A stretch of 59,391 nt of DNA from Myxococcales bacterium (GCA_025355005.1 JANXLV010000307.1:1-59391); one strand, 5' to 3'. Shown: positions 29,622 through 41,422, numbered from the stretch's first letter. Notes: generated from the letters alone by a model not told the origin. Numbers and translations are program-made.

Positions 29622-30503
29622 TTACGGCGCTTTGGCGATATCGTTCAAGTCTGCTGCCATTGCATACAGGGCCGTGAACGGTACAAAGAAGTAAGTGATG
29701 AAGCCTCGCGGCGGCTGCTGGACACCCCGCATCTGCTTCGCCTTGGCAAACTCCGCGGGGAGCATGACCCAGAAGAAGTAGTAGTTGTAGCAGGGGATGA
29801 ACATCGGCCACCAGTGGAAGCTCGGGTTCCCGGTGACTGCCTTCAGCTCATTCACCATCTTGACGACGCTGATGATGAAGATAATGGAGCCTGCCAGCGA
29901 GATGAGTGAGCCGACGCCGGAGAGCGCGCTACCAACCGTGTCACCGATGGACGCGCCGACGCTCTGGATGACTGACGCGAGGATCCAGCAACCGAGGGGG
30001 ATCAGCGTGGTCATGACAGGGTTACGAACAGTGGGACGGCCGCCGGCGCCGCCGCCGCCGCCGAAGCCCATGCCCTGCATGGCTCCACCCATCGCGCCGC
30101 CCATCTGACCGAACTGGCCGCCGGGCTGACCGAACTGACCGGGCTGCTGACCGTAGCCGGGCTGTCCGCCGAAGCCGCCCGCGGGGGGAGCTCCGCCGGG
30201 CTGCTGGCCGTAGCCGGGCTGTGCGCCGGGCTGACCGTAGCCAGGCTGTCCACCGGGCTGCTGACCAGGCTGGCCATAGCCAGGCTGTGCGCCGGGCTGC
30301 TGACCGGGCTGACCGTAGCCGGGCTGTGCACCGGGCGCGGGCTGACCGTAGCCGGGCTGTGCAGCGGGCGCGGGCTGACCGTAGCCAGGCTGCTGCGGCT
30401 GTTGCTGTTGCGGTTGCCCATAGCCAGGCTGCTGACCGGGTTGGCCAGGCTGACCGTAGGGATAACCAGGGGGGTAACCGTTTCCACCGGGGGGCTGATT
30501 CAT
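29622..30503 (-). CDS. Multi-span membrane protein with N-terminal Tyr-Gly-Gln-Pro repeats
   Basis: 293 aa. Residues 1-155 are low complexity, built of PGYGQP-type repeats then Gly/Met-rich sequence. The C-terminal half has three to four hydrophobic stretches: MTTLIPLGCWILASVI, SLAGSIIFIISVVKMV, MFIPCYNYYFFWVML and GFITYFFVPFTALYAM. The layout resembles small bacterial membrane proteins whose disordered cytoplasmic tail carries Pro/Gln repeats; function unknown. It is co-directional with, and 10 bp ahead of, a receptor kinase gene, so it could be its substrate or partner (inference). Confidence 0.8.
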   Translation of the reverse strand: MNQPPGGNGYPPGYPYGQPGQPGQQPGYGQPQQQQPQQPGYGQPAPAAQPGYGQPAPGAQPGYGQPGQQPGAQPGYGQPGQQPGGQPGYGQPGAQPGYGQQPGGAPPAGGFGGQPGYGQQPGQFGQPGGQFGQMGGAMGGAMQGMGFGGGGGAGGRPTVRNPVMTTLIPLGCWILASVIQSVGASIGDTVGSALSGVGSLISLAGSIIFIISVVKMVNELKAVTGNPSFHWWPMFIPCYNYYFFWVMLPAEFAKAKQMRGVQQPPRGFITYFFVPFTALYAMAADLNDIAKAP

Positions 30504-30803
30504 GGTTGCCGGATGATACCTTCGCTGCGCGCTTTGTCATCAATTTCCAGGCCCGATCCACCAGTGATTTTCTCACTGGATCGGACCGAGCCTGGAAGCG
30601 CAGTCGACGACGCCACGGAACGATCGCTGGAAGGCCGGAAAACCAGCCGCAACGAAGCGATGCAAGCGGAAAAGGAGAGCATCGAAACGAGCGGTCGATT
30701 GGGTCGCGAAAGCCCCAATCGGGAGACAACAAATGGTGAAGGCGTCGACACGAGCTTCACATCGACGACAACTTCGACCTCGACCCTCGAGTCGACGCCG
30801 TTT
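30504..30803. other. 300-bp intergenic stretch between M2 peptidase and repeat membrane protein
   Basis: No protein gene is supported here. It holds a bulged hairpin (30553-30584) close to the downstream gene start and, next to the peptidase stop, a short cluster rich in TCGAC (two full TCGACC hexamers at 30774-30785 with GTCGAC and CTCGAG words around them). The rest shows nothing I can name. Confidence 0.7.
30553..30584. other. Bulged 12-bp hairpin
   Basis: CCGAT (30553-30557) pairs with ATCGG (30580-30584), CCAGTGA (30561-30567) with TCACTGG (30573-30579), loop TTTTC, and a 3-nt bulge CCA on one side. It lies 50 bp upstream of ATG 30503. Without a T-run it is more likely a leader structure or operator than a terminator. 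Confidence 0.5.
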
Positions 30804-32750
30804 TTAGAAGCCGCACTTCTTGCCTTTGTTCTGTGTCTGAAGCCACGCGCGGAGCGGAGCGAAGTACTCGAGCATCGCTCCTGCGTCCGCGTGATCTTCA
30901 CCGCCGACCGCCGAGAGCGCCTCGGGCCACGGACGGCTTGCTCCGAGCGCGAGCATCTTCGAGAGCTTCGCGCCTGCCTCCTTCGAGTCGTAGATGCTGC
31001 ACTCGTTGAGCGGTCCCTTGTTGCCCGCGGCCTTGCAGAGCGCGCGATGGAACTGGAACTGATAGATGCGCGCGAGGAAGTAGCGGATGTACGGGACGCT
31101 CGCGGGCACGTGGTACTTCGCCGCGGGATCGAAGTCCGCCTCGGTGCGCGCGACCGGCGGCGCGACGCCCTGATACTTCTTGCGAAGCGCCCACCACGAC
31201 TCCTCGTACTTCGACTTCGGCGTCTTGCCGTTCATGACGTCCCAGCGCCACTTGTCGATGAGGAGGCCGAACGGAAGGAACGCGACCTTGTCGAGCGCCA
31301 TCTTCATCTGCACGTTGATGACGGCCTTGTCGCCCTTCGGCACGTTGTCGAGCAGGCCCTTGCTCTTCAGATACGTGGGCGTCACGGAGAGAGCGAGCGT
31401 GTCGCCGATGCCCTCGTGGAAGCCGTCGTTCGCGCCCGCCTGGAAGAGGATCGGAAGCTTGTAGTATGCATGAAAATAGTAGTCGTGCCCGAGCTCGTGG
31501 TGGATCGTGACCAGATCCTCCTCCGTGGGCTCGATGCACATCTTGATGCGGAGATCGTTGTTCCACGTCGGGTCCCACGCGGACGCGTGACAGACCACGT
31601 CGCGATCCTTGGGGCGCGTGAACAGCGAGCGCTCCCAGAACGAAGCGGGGAGCGGATCCATGCCGAGCGACGTGAAGAACGACTCGCCGAGCCGCACCAT
31701 CTCCTTCGGGTCCTTGCCGTACTTGCTCGCCTTGATCTTCGGGTCGACGTCGAGCGAGCCCTGGCCCGGATACGGCTCGACCAGGTCGTAGACGTTCTGC
31801 CATTCCTGCGCCCACATGTTGCCGAGCAGCTGGGCCGGGATGAGGCCGTCCTCCTTGAAGTGATCCTTGCCGTACTTCGTCTCGAGCTTGCCGCGCACGT
31901 AGCACTGCAGGTCGTCGTAGAGCGGCTTCACGTCCTTCCAGAGGCGCTCGATGTCGGCCTCGAAGGCCTCGGGCGCCATGTCGTAGCCGGAGCGCCAGAG
32001 CGCGCCGAGATCGCTGAAGCCGATCTCCTTCGACCCTTTGTTGCCGAGCTCCACGTAGCGGGAGAACTTGTCCTTCATGGCGGGCGCGATCGCGTGCCAG
32101 CCGACCCACGCCTCCGTGAGCTCGTCGTAGCTCTTGCTCGAACGGAGCACGCGAGAGAGATCGTCGAGCGTGAGGCACTCCTTGGGCTTGCCATCCTTGC
32201 TCTTCATGTACACGCCAAGCTTGGTCGTCTTCGGCGGACAGTACTTGCCCTTGCCGTAGCTCGAGTCCATCGATGCCTCGATGTCGGCGAGCTCCTTGCG
32301 CTCGGCGTCATCGGATGGCGCGGGCACGGTCTGCGCGAGCTTCAGCAGGATGAACTTGCGGCGCAGCTCCGGATCCAACGTGAGCGCGTCGAAGCGTGTG
32401 GCGCCCTTGATCGCGCGCGTGATGTACGCCGCGGTCTCTTCCTCGCCGGTCGCGGACAGCGCCTCCGTGTCGTCCGTGATGAAGTTCTGGCGGACCCAGG
32501 CGGCCTGATCGCGAGCGATCCAGAGCTGGCGCAGATCCTTCTCCGTCTTCTCCATGAAGGCCTTCGCCTCTTCGGGAGTCGCGGGCGGGACGTCCTTGGG
32601 CTCCGCGTTGACGACCACAGGAGGCGGCGGTGGCGGCGGCAGTGGAGTCACCTTGGGACACTCCGCGGGGAGCGTGTCTCCGCCGCAGGCCGCGGAGAGG
32701 AGGATGAACGTCGCGAAGGAGCCGAGAGAGAGGGCGCGAGCGAGCTTCAT
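30804..32750 (-). CDS. M2-family peptidyl-dipeptidase (ACE-like) lipoprotein
   Basis: 648 aa. The signal ends LLSAAC (Cys22). The zinc motif is His418-Glu419-Leu-Gly-His422, and the third ligand Glu446 lies 28 residues after the first His, the exact spacing of angiotensin-converting enzyme. The length fits one M2 catalytic domain. It would cut dipeptides from peptide C-termini at the cell surface or in the periplasm. It is the last gene of the close-packed run that starts with the kinase/AsmA-like gene at 39471, 55 bp after the esterase gene. Confidence 0.93.
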   Translation of the reverse strand: MKLARALSLGSFATFILLSAACGGDTLPAECPKVTPLPPPPPPPVVVNAEPKDVPPATPEEAKAFMEKTEKDLRQLWIARDQAAWVRQNFITDDTEALSATGEEETAAYITRAIKGATRFDALTLDPELRRKFILLKLAQTVPAPSDDAERKELADIEASMDSSYGKGKYCPPKTTKLGVYMKSKDGKPKECLTLDDLSRVLRSSKSYDELTEAWVGWHAIAPAMKDKFSRYVELGNKGSKEIGFSDLGALWRSGYDMAPEAFEADIERLWKDVKPLYDDLQCYVRGKLETKYGKDHFKEDGLIPAQLLGNMWAQEWQNVYDLVEPYPGQGSLDVDPKIKASKYGKDPKEMVRLGESFFTSLGMDPLPASFWERSLFTRPKDRDVVCHASAWDPTWNNDLRIKMCIEPTEEDLVTIHHELGHDYYFHAYYKLPILFQAGANDGFHEGIGDTLALSVTPTYLKSKGLLDNVPKGDKAVINVQMKMALDKVAFLPFGLLIDKWRWDVMNGKTPKSKYEESWWALRKKYQGVAPPVARTEADFDPAAKYHVPASVPYIRYFLARIYQFQFHRALCKAAGNKGPLNECSIYDSKEAGAKLSKMLALGASRPWPEALSAVGGEDHADAGAMLEYFAPLRAWLQTQNKGKKCGF

Positions 32751-32805
32751 GAGCCGGGTGTTTTACCAGATCGGCGGCTCTTGCGTCTCCCCGTAAAAGA
32801 GACAA

Positions 32806-33693
32806 CTACCGTTGCCTCAGCCAGCTCCAGATCAGATCGATGTATTCTTCACGTATTGTGTGGTTCGCTGCTTTTGACCAGGACGCGTTCTCGTACTTGT
32901 CCTCGCAGAAGGTCACGCTTGTCTTGCAGTGGCGATAGTCCACGCAGCCGTGCGCAAGGTCCGTGACATCGGTCGCGTTCGGTCCTTCGCAGCCGTCGAT
33001 TCGCGCCCACGTGTCGGCGGCGGTCCGACCCCACTGGAGGAGCTCGTCGGGGTCAGCGGTTCGATGCGTGACGAGCACGGGCATTGGCTTGCAGGTGCTC
33101 TCGTTTGCATTTCCCCAGCTCGATTCACTGGAGCTCACGGCCCTGAGCACGCCGGGTCTCTTGCACGCGAGCGAGTTGATGAACTTGCCGCCGTAGCTGA
33201 AGCCCATGGCGTACATGCGCGAGACGTCCACGCAGTAGCCCTGCGCCACCGCGCTTCTCACCTCGTCGAACGCGTTGATGTCCTTGTCGCCTCCTAGCTC
33301 CCACGCGGTGCCGCCGTACGACGTCTTGCGCGCGTCCGGGTAGACGACGATCGCCTCGCCCATCACGTGGTCCTCGATCTTGAACCGCTCCGCGAGCTCG
33401 CCGCCGTTCGAGTCGATTCCGTGGAATGCGAACAGCACGGGATACGCGCTGCCTGGGTCGTAGGCCCTTGGCGGATGAACACGGAACGTGCGCCCGGAAG
33501 CCGTGGCGACGAGCGCGCCCGCGGCCACTGGCTTGGGCTTGCCGCAGCCCGGTGAGCGAAGCACGCCACCATCCACCGCGCGCGACAGCGAGAGCGACGC
33601 CGGGTCTGCGGGTGGAAGCACACGCGTTGGCTTGTCCTTGTCGGTGCACGAAAGGAGAAGCGCGAGCAGCGCTGCGGCCCGCCGCGCTCTCAT
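32806..33693 (-). CDS. PHB-depolymerase/LpqC-like esterase lipoprotein
   Basis: 295 aa from ATG 33693, which overlaps the stop of the kinase/FGE gene (ATGA). The signal ends ALLLSC (Cys16). The alpha/beta-hydrolase core shows the oxyanion-side FAFHGIDSNGG, the nucleophile elbow GFSYGG, and a late His (AANHTI). Several Cys residues in the C-terminal third may form disulfides. Related proteins are secreted feruloyl esterases or polyhydroxybutyrate depolymerase-like enzymes. Substrate not determinable from sequence. Confidence 0.85.
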   Translation of the reverse strand: MRARRAAALLALLLSCTDKDKPTRVLPPADPASLSLSRAVDGGVLRSPGCGKPKPVAAGALVATASGRTFRVHPPRAYDPGSAYPVLFAFHGIDSNGGELAERFKIEDHVMGEAIVVYPDARKTSYGGTAWELGGDKDINAFDEVRSAVAQGYCVDVSRMYAMGFSYGGKFINSLACKRPGVLRAVSSSESSWGNANESTCKPMPVLVTHRTADPDELLQWGRTAADTWARIDGCEGPNATDVTDLAHGCVDYRHCKTSVTFCEDKYENASWSKAANHTIREEYIDLIWSWLRQR

Positions 33694-35870
33694 TTCGCGC
33701 AGCGGAAGCCGATGAGCACGCTCTGCGCCTCGGGCGTGATCTTGAGTCGGTGCGTGGTGCGCAGCGACCGGGCAGAAGCGCGCGTTCCCCACGAGCCACC
33801 TCGCACGGTGACCTTGCCGCGATCTTCTTCCTTCGGGTCACCCACGTAGGGAACGAATGCGTCGGCGGTCCACTCCGCCACGTTCGCTGCCATGTCGTAG
33901 AGGCCCATCCCGGTCTTGCCCTTCGGGAAGCTCGCCACCGGCGCGGACTCCGCGAAGCCGTCCGTCTCCTTGTAGAGCGGCTCGGGTTTGTCCTTCCCGT
34001 CAACCATCGCCTGTCGCTTCAGGAAAGCGACGCACTCGGGACCGCACGCGTTCACGACCGACTCGTCCGGCGGAGTCATGCCCCATGGATAGGGATGCAT
34101 GCCACCACCGGGCGTGTACCGCGCGGCGAACTCCCACTCGGCCTCGCTCGGCAAGCGCTTGCCGTTGGTGCGGCAGTAGATCTGGGCCTGCTTCCACTCC
34201 ACGCAGTTGACGGGGTGCTTCGCGCGCTCCTCCGGATAGCGGACGTTGCACGAGCGGCTCGCGTTCTTGTCCGCTGCGCCCATCACGGGCAGCGAGACGT
34301 CGCGCGACGGCTCGATACAATTGCCCGCCTTGACGCATGCCATGTACGCCTCCAGCGTGACCTCGGTCCGATCCAGATAGAACGCCCTCACCTGCACGTT
34401 GTGCGCGGGCTTTTCGTCGGGCTCGCCGTCGTCGGAGCCCATCGGGAACATGCCGCCGGGGAGCGCGACCATCCCCTCCTCCGCGTCCTTCGGCTGGGGC
34501 GAGAGCTCGGGAGCCCGCTCTGACGATGCGGAGCCCGAAGGTCCGACCGACCCAGTCCCTGTCGGCGAAGTGCCAGCGGCGTCGACGCCGCGGTCCCCGC
34601 TCGTCGTCCCGTTCAACGCGCCCGTGGCGACGAGCGCGAGCGCGGTGCCCACGCCAAGCACCGCGGCGGCCAGCGCCATCATGGAGAGCTTGCTGCGCGG
34701 CTGCGGAAGCCCGGACGGGCCGTGGTCGCTCGGCGGCATCTCCGAGACGTGCGCCGCCTCCGTGCCTTCCTTGTTGGGCACCGCGACGCCGGTGTTGGTG
34801 CTGCGCTTCTCCGACGAGGAGGAGATCACCTTCACGGCCCCGGACGCATCTGGCGGCGCGGGTCCGTCACCGCTCTGCGCGATCGTCGCGTCGGTTCCCG
34901 CGGCGACCTCGGCGAGATCCGGCATGGACGGTGTGGGCGCGGCCTGCGTCAACGGGTCCAGCGCGAAGACGGGCAAGGTCCCCGCGAAGACCGCGGACAG
35001 CGCCGCGAACGCTGCCCTTGCGTTCGCGAAGCGCGTGTCTGCCTCACGCACCACGGTGTGCGCGAAGAAGTCGTCGAAGCCTTCGGGCAGCGAGGCGCCC
35101 TGCTGGGCGGCGCGGATCGACGCGCTGGGAATGGGGTCCAGGACGATCTCGCGGAGCAGCGCGGTCAGCGTTCCGTCCGCGCCCGCCGCGCGCCAGAACA
35201 TCTGGCCCGTAAGGATGTAGTATGCAATCAATCCGAGCGCCCAGACGTCCGCAGTGGGCCGGATATCGCGGCCCACCTCCGTCTGCTCCGGCGCCATCCA
35301 CAGCGGCGAGCCGACCGCCTGCGTGTTCTCCGTCTTCGCGAGCTCCGCAAGCTTGGCGATGCCGAAGTCCAGCACCTTCAGCGTGAACTCTCCGCCCGCG
35401 CGCCGGCTCTCCGTGACGAAGATGTTCTCCGGCTTGAGGTCGCGGTGCACGACGCCCGCATCGTGCGCCGCGCCGATGGCGTGGGAGAGCTGCGTCATGA
35501 CGCCGAGCGCCTGTCCTCGCGAGAGCGCACCGGAGCGGCGCACCAGCGTGGCAAGATCCTGCCCGCGCAGCATCTCCATCGCGAGCCACGGAAGCCCCGT
35601 GACCGTGTCCACGCCCGCGCCGACGACGGAGACGACGTGCTCGCTCTCGATGCGCGCGCCTACCTTCGCCTCCTGCGTGAATCGCTCGCGCATGCGCGGA
35701 TCCGCGACCAGCGACGGCAACATCAGCTTCAGCGCCCGCGGCATGCCCGTCGAAAGCTGGGTGACCACGTACACCGCGCCCATGCCGCCCTGACTGAGCG
35801 GCCGCACCACGCGAAAGTCCCCCGCGAAGAGGGAGCCGCGCGCAAGCTGCGCCGGGAGCTCCGTCGTCAT
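33690..35870 (-). CDS. Ser/Thr kinase fused to a formylglycine-generating-enzyme-like domain
   Basis: 726 aa from ATG 35870. Kinase about 18-300: SQGGMG loop, Lys48, HRDLKPEN from 142, DFG from 168, WMAPEQ. A linker and one membrane span (about 396-419) follow. The outer part, about 465-726, is an FGE/SUMF1-type domain: PGGMFPMGSDDGEPDEKP, YLDRTEVT, RLPSEAEWEFAAR, YDMAANVAEWT, VRGGSW and the final GFRCAK. The two active Cys residues that follow GGSW in true FGEs are absent (GGSWGTRASARSLRTTHR), so it is probably a binding module. The esterase gene overlaps by 4 bp; the aminotransferase gene ends 14 bp upstream. Confidence 0.93.
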   Translation of the reverse strand: MTTELPAQLARGSLFAGDFRVVRPLSQGGMGAVYVVTQLSTGMPRALKLMLPSLVADPRMRERFTQEAKVGARIESEHVVSVVGAGVDTVTGLPWLAMEMLRGQDLATLVRRSGALSRGQALGVMTQLSHAIGAAHDAGVVHRDLKPENIFVTESRRAGGEFTLKVLDFGIAKLAELAKTENTQAVGSPLWMAPEQTEVGRDIRPTADVWALGLIAYYILTGQMFWRAAGADGTLTALLREIVLDPIPSASIRAAQQGASLPEGFDDFFAHTVVREADTRFANARAAFAALSAVFAGTLPVFALDPLTQAAPTPSMPDLAEVAAGTDATIAQSGDGPAPPDASGAVKVISSSSEKRSTNTGVAVPNKEGTEAAHVSEMPPSDHGPSGLPQPRSKLSMMALAAAVLGVGTALALVATGALNGTTSGDRGVDAAGTSPTGTGSVGPSGSASSERAPELSPQPKDAEEGMVALPGGMFPMGSDDGEPDEKPAHNVQVRAFYLDRTEVTLEAYMACVKAGNCIEPSRDVSLPVMGAADKNASRSCNVRYPEERAKHPVNCVEWKQAQIYCRTNGKRLPSEAEWEFAARYTPGGGMHPYPWGMTPPDESVVNACGPECVAFLKRQAMVDGKDKPEPLYKETDGFAESAPVASFPKGKTGMGLYDMAANVAEWTADAFVPYVGDPKEEDRGKVTVRGGSWGTRASARSLRTTHRLKITPEAQSVLIGFRCAK

Positions 35871-35884
35871 GATGCAAGATGCTA

Positions 35885-37092
35885 TCAGAGTTCGCCGAGG
35901 GCGCGCTCGAGCGCGGAGAGGCCCGTCAGGAGGTCGGCCTCGGGCACGCTGGAGAAGCAGATACGACCGCACGTGGGGAACGCCTCGCCGAAGCTCTCGC
36001 CAGGCGCGAGCAGGACGCCCTGATCCACTGCGCGGGAAAGGAGCGCGGACAGCGGGCGGTCCCCGAGACGCCCCGCGAAGTCGCAGAACACGTACGTGGC
36101 GCCTTCCGGCGCGTGAAACCGTACGCCGGAGAACCGTGCGAGAGCAGCGCACGTGACCTGCCGCGCCGAAGTGTATGCAGCGAGGGCGCCGGAGAGAAAC
36201 GCGGGGCCTGCGCGAAGCGCCGCGAGGGCGGCGCGCTGCGAGGCGATGGGCACGTTGAAGACGGTATGCACCGACATGCGACGCGCCGCCGCGACGATCT
36301 CGGTGCTGGCCGCGACGTAGCCAAGACGCGCGCCCGCGAGCGCGTGGCTCTTCGAGAAGGAGTAGACGAGCGCCGAACGCGACATGGCGCCCGGCAGCGA
36401 GCCAAACGACACGGGCGGCTCCGTGTAGGAGATGTCCGCGTAGACCTCGTCCGCGAACACGTAGAGGTCGTGCTCCTCCGCGAAGGCCAGGATCACCTCG
36501 AGGTCATGCCGGGAGAGGATCTTCCCGTCCGGGTTGTTCGGCGACACAAAGTAGACGGCGCGCGTCCGCGGCGTTCGCACCGCCTCCAGCATGGAGCGCA
36601 GCTCGAGCCCTGGCTCGGCGTATGCGCGCTGCGAAACAGGGAGCTCCACCACGGCGGCTCCGACGGACGTGAAGATCCCGTGCGCGAGCGGCCAGTACGG
36701 AGCAAACGCGATGACCTCATCTCCCGGGTCGAGCACGGCCTTGGCCACGCAGAAGAGCGCATGCGTTCCGCCAGCGCCGAGCAGCACGTGGTCAGGGCCC
36801 AGCCCCGGAACGCCGCGCGCATCGCCCAGGTGTGACGCGAGCTCCGCGCGCAGCTCCACCTGGCCCGCGGTCGCACCGTACCGATACATGCAATCTACAT
36901 CCAACTCCGTCGCGAGCGACGCGTGGCGCGCGGCCGCCGGCGGGGACAGGTGCGTGTCACCGATGTGAAGGCCCACCAGCGGTTTGTGCGCCTGCATGCG
37001 CTCGTCCACCTTCTTCTGGAGCTCGGCGAAGACGCCTGGCCGCACCTTCGCGGCCGCCGCGGACAGTCGTCCCCGCTCGGGGCGCGAGGGGC

Positions 37093-37096
<4 letters not shown>
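35885..37096 (-). CDS. PLP-dependent class I/II aminotransferase
   Basis: 403 aa from GTG 37096, which overlaps the stop of the kinase/AsmA-like gene (GTGA). Fold-type I landmarks: GAGGTHALF (cofactor phosphate), SPNNPDGKILS, ADEVYADISY and the SFSKSHALAGARLGY block with the PLP-binding Lys. The C-terminal GRICFS segment supplies the substrate-carboxylate Arg. No signal peptide, so cytoplasmic. Amino-donor and acceptor unknown. Its place between two receptor kinases is unusual for a metabolic enzyme. Confidence 0.9.
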
Positions 37097-39471
<2,375 letters not shown>

Positions 39472-39709
39472 ACGCAGCTAGTTTATCCCCGGAGCCCATG
39501 GATCATCGAACATGATTCTCCAAGAATCGCATTCGTCCCTCGCATTCGCATCCGGTCACGCGTTCGTCCGTTCACTCGTGCGAAGCACGAGCTGCGAAGC
39601 ATCGGAGGGGAGGACTCCACGCAGAGCGTGGAGGGGAACCGGCAGGTTCCCACAAGACCAGGACTGAACTCAGGTGAGTTGATTCTCGAAGAGAATCGAA
39701 CTCCCTGGT
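39472..39709. other. Intergenic hairpin cluster
   Basis: No gene. The stretch holds at least five perfect short-loop hairpins: GATTCT-CCA-AGAATC (39514-39528), CTCGTGC-GAA-GCACGAG (39575-39591), CTCCACGC-AGA-GCGTGGAG (39615-39633), GGGAACC-GGCA-GGTTCCC (39634-39651) and GATTCTC-GAA-GAGAATC (39681-39697). The last extends through GAGTT/AACTC with one bulged base. AACTC at 39667-39671 can pair with the same GAGTT, giving alternative folds, and ACCAGG/CCTGGT (39657-39662, 39704-39709) can close the set. The cluster separates an outer-membrane protein gene from the kinase/AsmA-like gene on the same strand. Confidence 0.8.
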
Positions 39710-41422
39710 TCAGAAGCCGTACATCACGCCGATGTCAGGACCGACACTCGGCACGAAGGCGTTGCCAAACGCGAAGTTCGTTCGCAGGCCGCCGAGCAGC
39801 ACGACCTTGGACGGGAGCATGTAGCGCACACCGCCGCCGACCGTGATGAAGCCGGGCCCGGTGACCTGCCAGGCGGTCACCTTGCGGGCGGTGGCGTTGC
39901 CGGTCTCGACGACACTGACGGAGACCTGCGTCTCGAAGGTCGACACGCCGCCGCCCAGGAACAGGTAGGGCTGGATACCGACGGCGCCAACGCCGTCCTT
40001 GCCGAGGACGTAGGTGCCGCGTGCCTCGAGGTGGAGCGGAGCGATGCCAAAGCGCTTGCCGTCCTGACCTGCGGCGCTGCCGGGATAGCCAAGGAGCGCT
40101 GCACCGGCGCGAACGCCCGCGAGGATGTTCGGCGTCACCGCGTAGTCGAACGCCGCCATGAGGCGAAGATTTCCAGGCGCGCTGCCGCCGCCGACGTGGT
40201 CCGTCTGGCGGGCCGCCGTGTTGAGCTGGATCTTCGTGTTCTCCGAGCCGTCGCCGGAGCGCAGCGGGTAGTCGGAGCCGTCATCGCGGACGCAGTAGTA
40301 GCCGCCCGAGTTGATGGGGGTCGCCGACGTCTTGTCCGGATCGCCCGCGTCCTTCGGGTGTAGTTTACACACATCGTCCTGGGAGCCGACGAAGCCGATG
40401 TCGAAGGAGATGTTCACGCCCACGAACATCTTGGGCGCCTTCTTCTGCACGTTCTCCGCGCAGACGCCCTCGCTCTCGTTCTTCTTCTTCTCGCAGAGCT
40501 TGCCCTTGCAGTCGGCGTCTTCTTCGCAGGTCTCGCCGTTGTCCTTGCCGTGGGTCTCGTCGACCTTCTTCTTGCAGCCGGGGAAGTCGGGCGGGCAGTC
40601 GCCGGTGTCGGCGCAGGCAGCGGGCGCGGCCTCACCTGGCAGGTGCGGCGCTTCGCCTTCGATCTTCTCGCGCTTGATCGTGACCTTGTACGTGTTCTTC
40701 GGATTGCCACCGACGGCGACGGGATCGTTCTGATCGTTGAAGCCCTGCAGGTAGTACTGCATGGCGCCGACCTGGACGTCCGCGCACGGGATGAGGCCGC
40801 CGAAGCCGCCGGTCTCGCCCATCTTCTTGAGCTCGACGACCTTGAACTCGCTCATGCCGAGGCCCTTGTACTTGGCGACGACGCGGACGAGCTTCTCCTC
40901 ACCCTTGTATTCTGCATAGACCGGCACGGGCGTGCGGTAGGTCTGCTCCGCGATCGGCGTGTGCGTGAAGTCGCCGGAGGGTTGTCCACCCGCGGGCTCG
41001 GTCGGTGTGCCTGCGCCGCCGCCTGCCTGCTTCTTCGCAGCGGCCCACGCGGACTCGATCTCCTTGGTCTTGAGATCCGGGTCGAGCTGGATGTTCGGGT
41101 CCGCCTTGAGGGCCTCCACGAACATGGCCGTGCCCTTCACGGAATCATTCATGCCGCCGATGGCCACGACGCCGAGGTTGCGACGCAGCTCCGCGCGAAC
41201 GGGCGCAGAGCACTTGTCGGCGCCGCACGCGGTGATCGCCTTCTCGAGCTTTGCCTGGGCGCCAGCGAAGTCGGTGGCCAGGTAGTCCTCGTCCATGGCC
41301 TTCTTGGAGAGGGCCTTGGCAGCGGCGTCTTTGTTCTGCGCGAACGCCTCACGCGGTGTCAGCACGATGCCGACGCCGAGGAGCGCGAGGATGAGGAAAA
41401 GCAGGCCGTTTCGGATCTTCAC
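39710..41422 (-). CDS. Outer-membrane beta-barrel protein with N-terminal helical region
   Basis: 570 aa from GTG 41422, chosen because it has a GGAG site six bases upstream and gives a clean signal peptide (about 1-28, ending REAFA). Residues about 30-140 are helical and TPR-like. A middle section holds a Cys-rich insert (DTGDCPPDFPGCKKKVDE ... CEEDADCKGKLCEKKK), suggesting disulfide knots. The last ~220 residues are alternating strands ending VMYGF with a terminal Phe, as in outer-membrane barrels. No named family recognised. Separated from the OmpA gene by a terminator. Confidence 0.8.
   Translation of the reverse strand: MKIRNGLLFLILALLGVGIVLTPREAFAQNKDAAAKALSKKAMDEDYLATDFAGAQAKLEKAITACGADKCSAPVRAELRRNLGVVAIGGMNDSVKGTAMFVEALKADPNIQLDPDLKTKEIESAWAAAKKQAGGGAGTPTEPAGGQPSGDFTHTPIAEQTYRTPVPVYAEYKGEEKLVRVVAKYKGLGMSEFKVVELKKMGETGGFGGLIPCADVQVGAMQYYLQGFNDQNDPVAVGGNPKNTYKVTIKREKIEGEAPHLPGEAAPAACADTGDCPPDFPGCKKKVDETHGKDNGETCEEDADCKGKLCEKKKNESEGVCAENVQKKAPKMFVGVNISFDIGFVGSQDDVCKLHPKDAGDPDKTSATPINSGGYYCVRDDGSDYPLRSGDGSENTKIQLNTAARQTDHVGGGSAPGNLRLMAAFDYAVTPNILAGVRAGAALLGYPGSAAGQDGKRFGIAPLHLEARGTYVLGKDGVGAVGIQPYLFLGGGVSTFETQVSVSVVETGNATARKVTAWQVTGPGFITVGGGVRYMLPSKVVLLGGLRTNFAFGNAFVPSVGPDIGVMYGF

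Noticed and set aside
29612..29640. CGCCAA...TTGGCG repeat resembling the terminator at 41510-41544
   Set aside because: It lies mostly in the last codons of the membrane protein gene and has no T-run; the shared word is likely chance.
30122..30490. Regular repeats that might suggest a CRISPR-like array
   Set aside because: They are coding repeats of the PGYGQP type with no unique spacers of constant length.
30402..32966. Long open frame (854 codons) on the plus strand
   Set aside because: It lies opposite the M2 peptidase and the repeat membrane protein, has Arg/Val/Leu-skewed composition and no recognisable domain. Long antisense frames are expected in DNA of this GC content.
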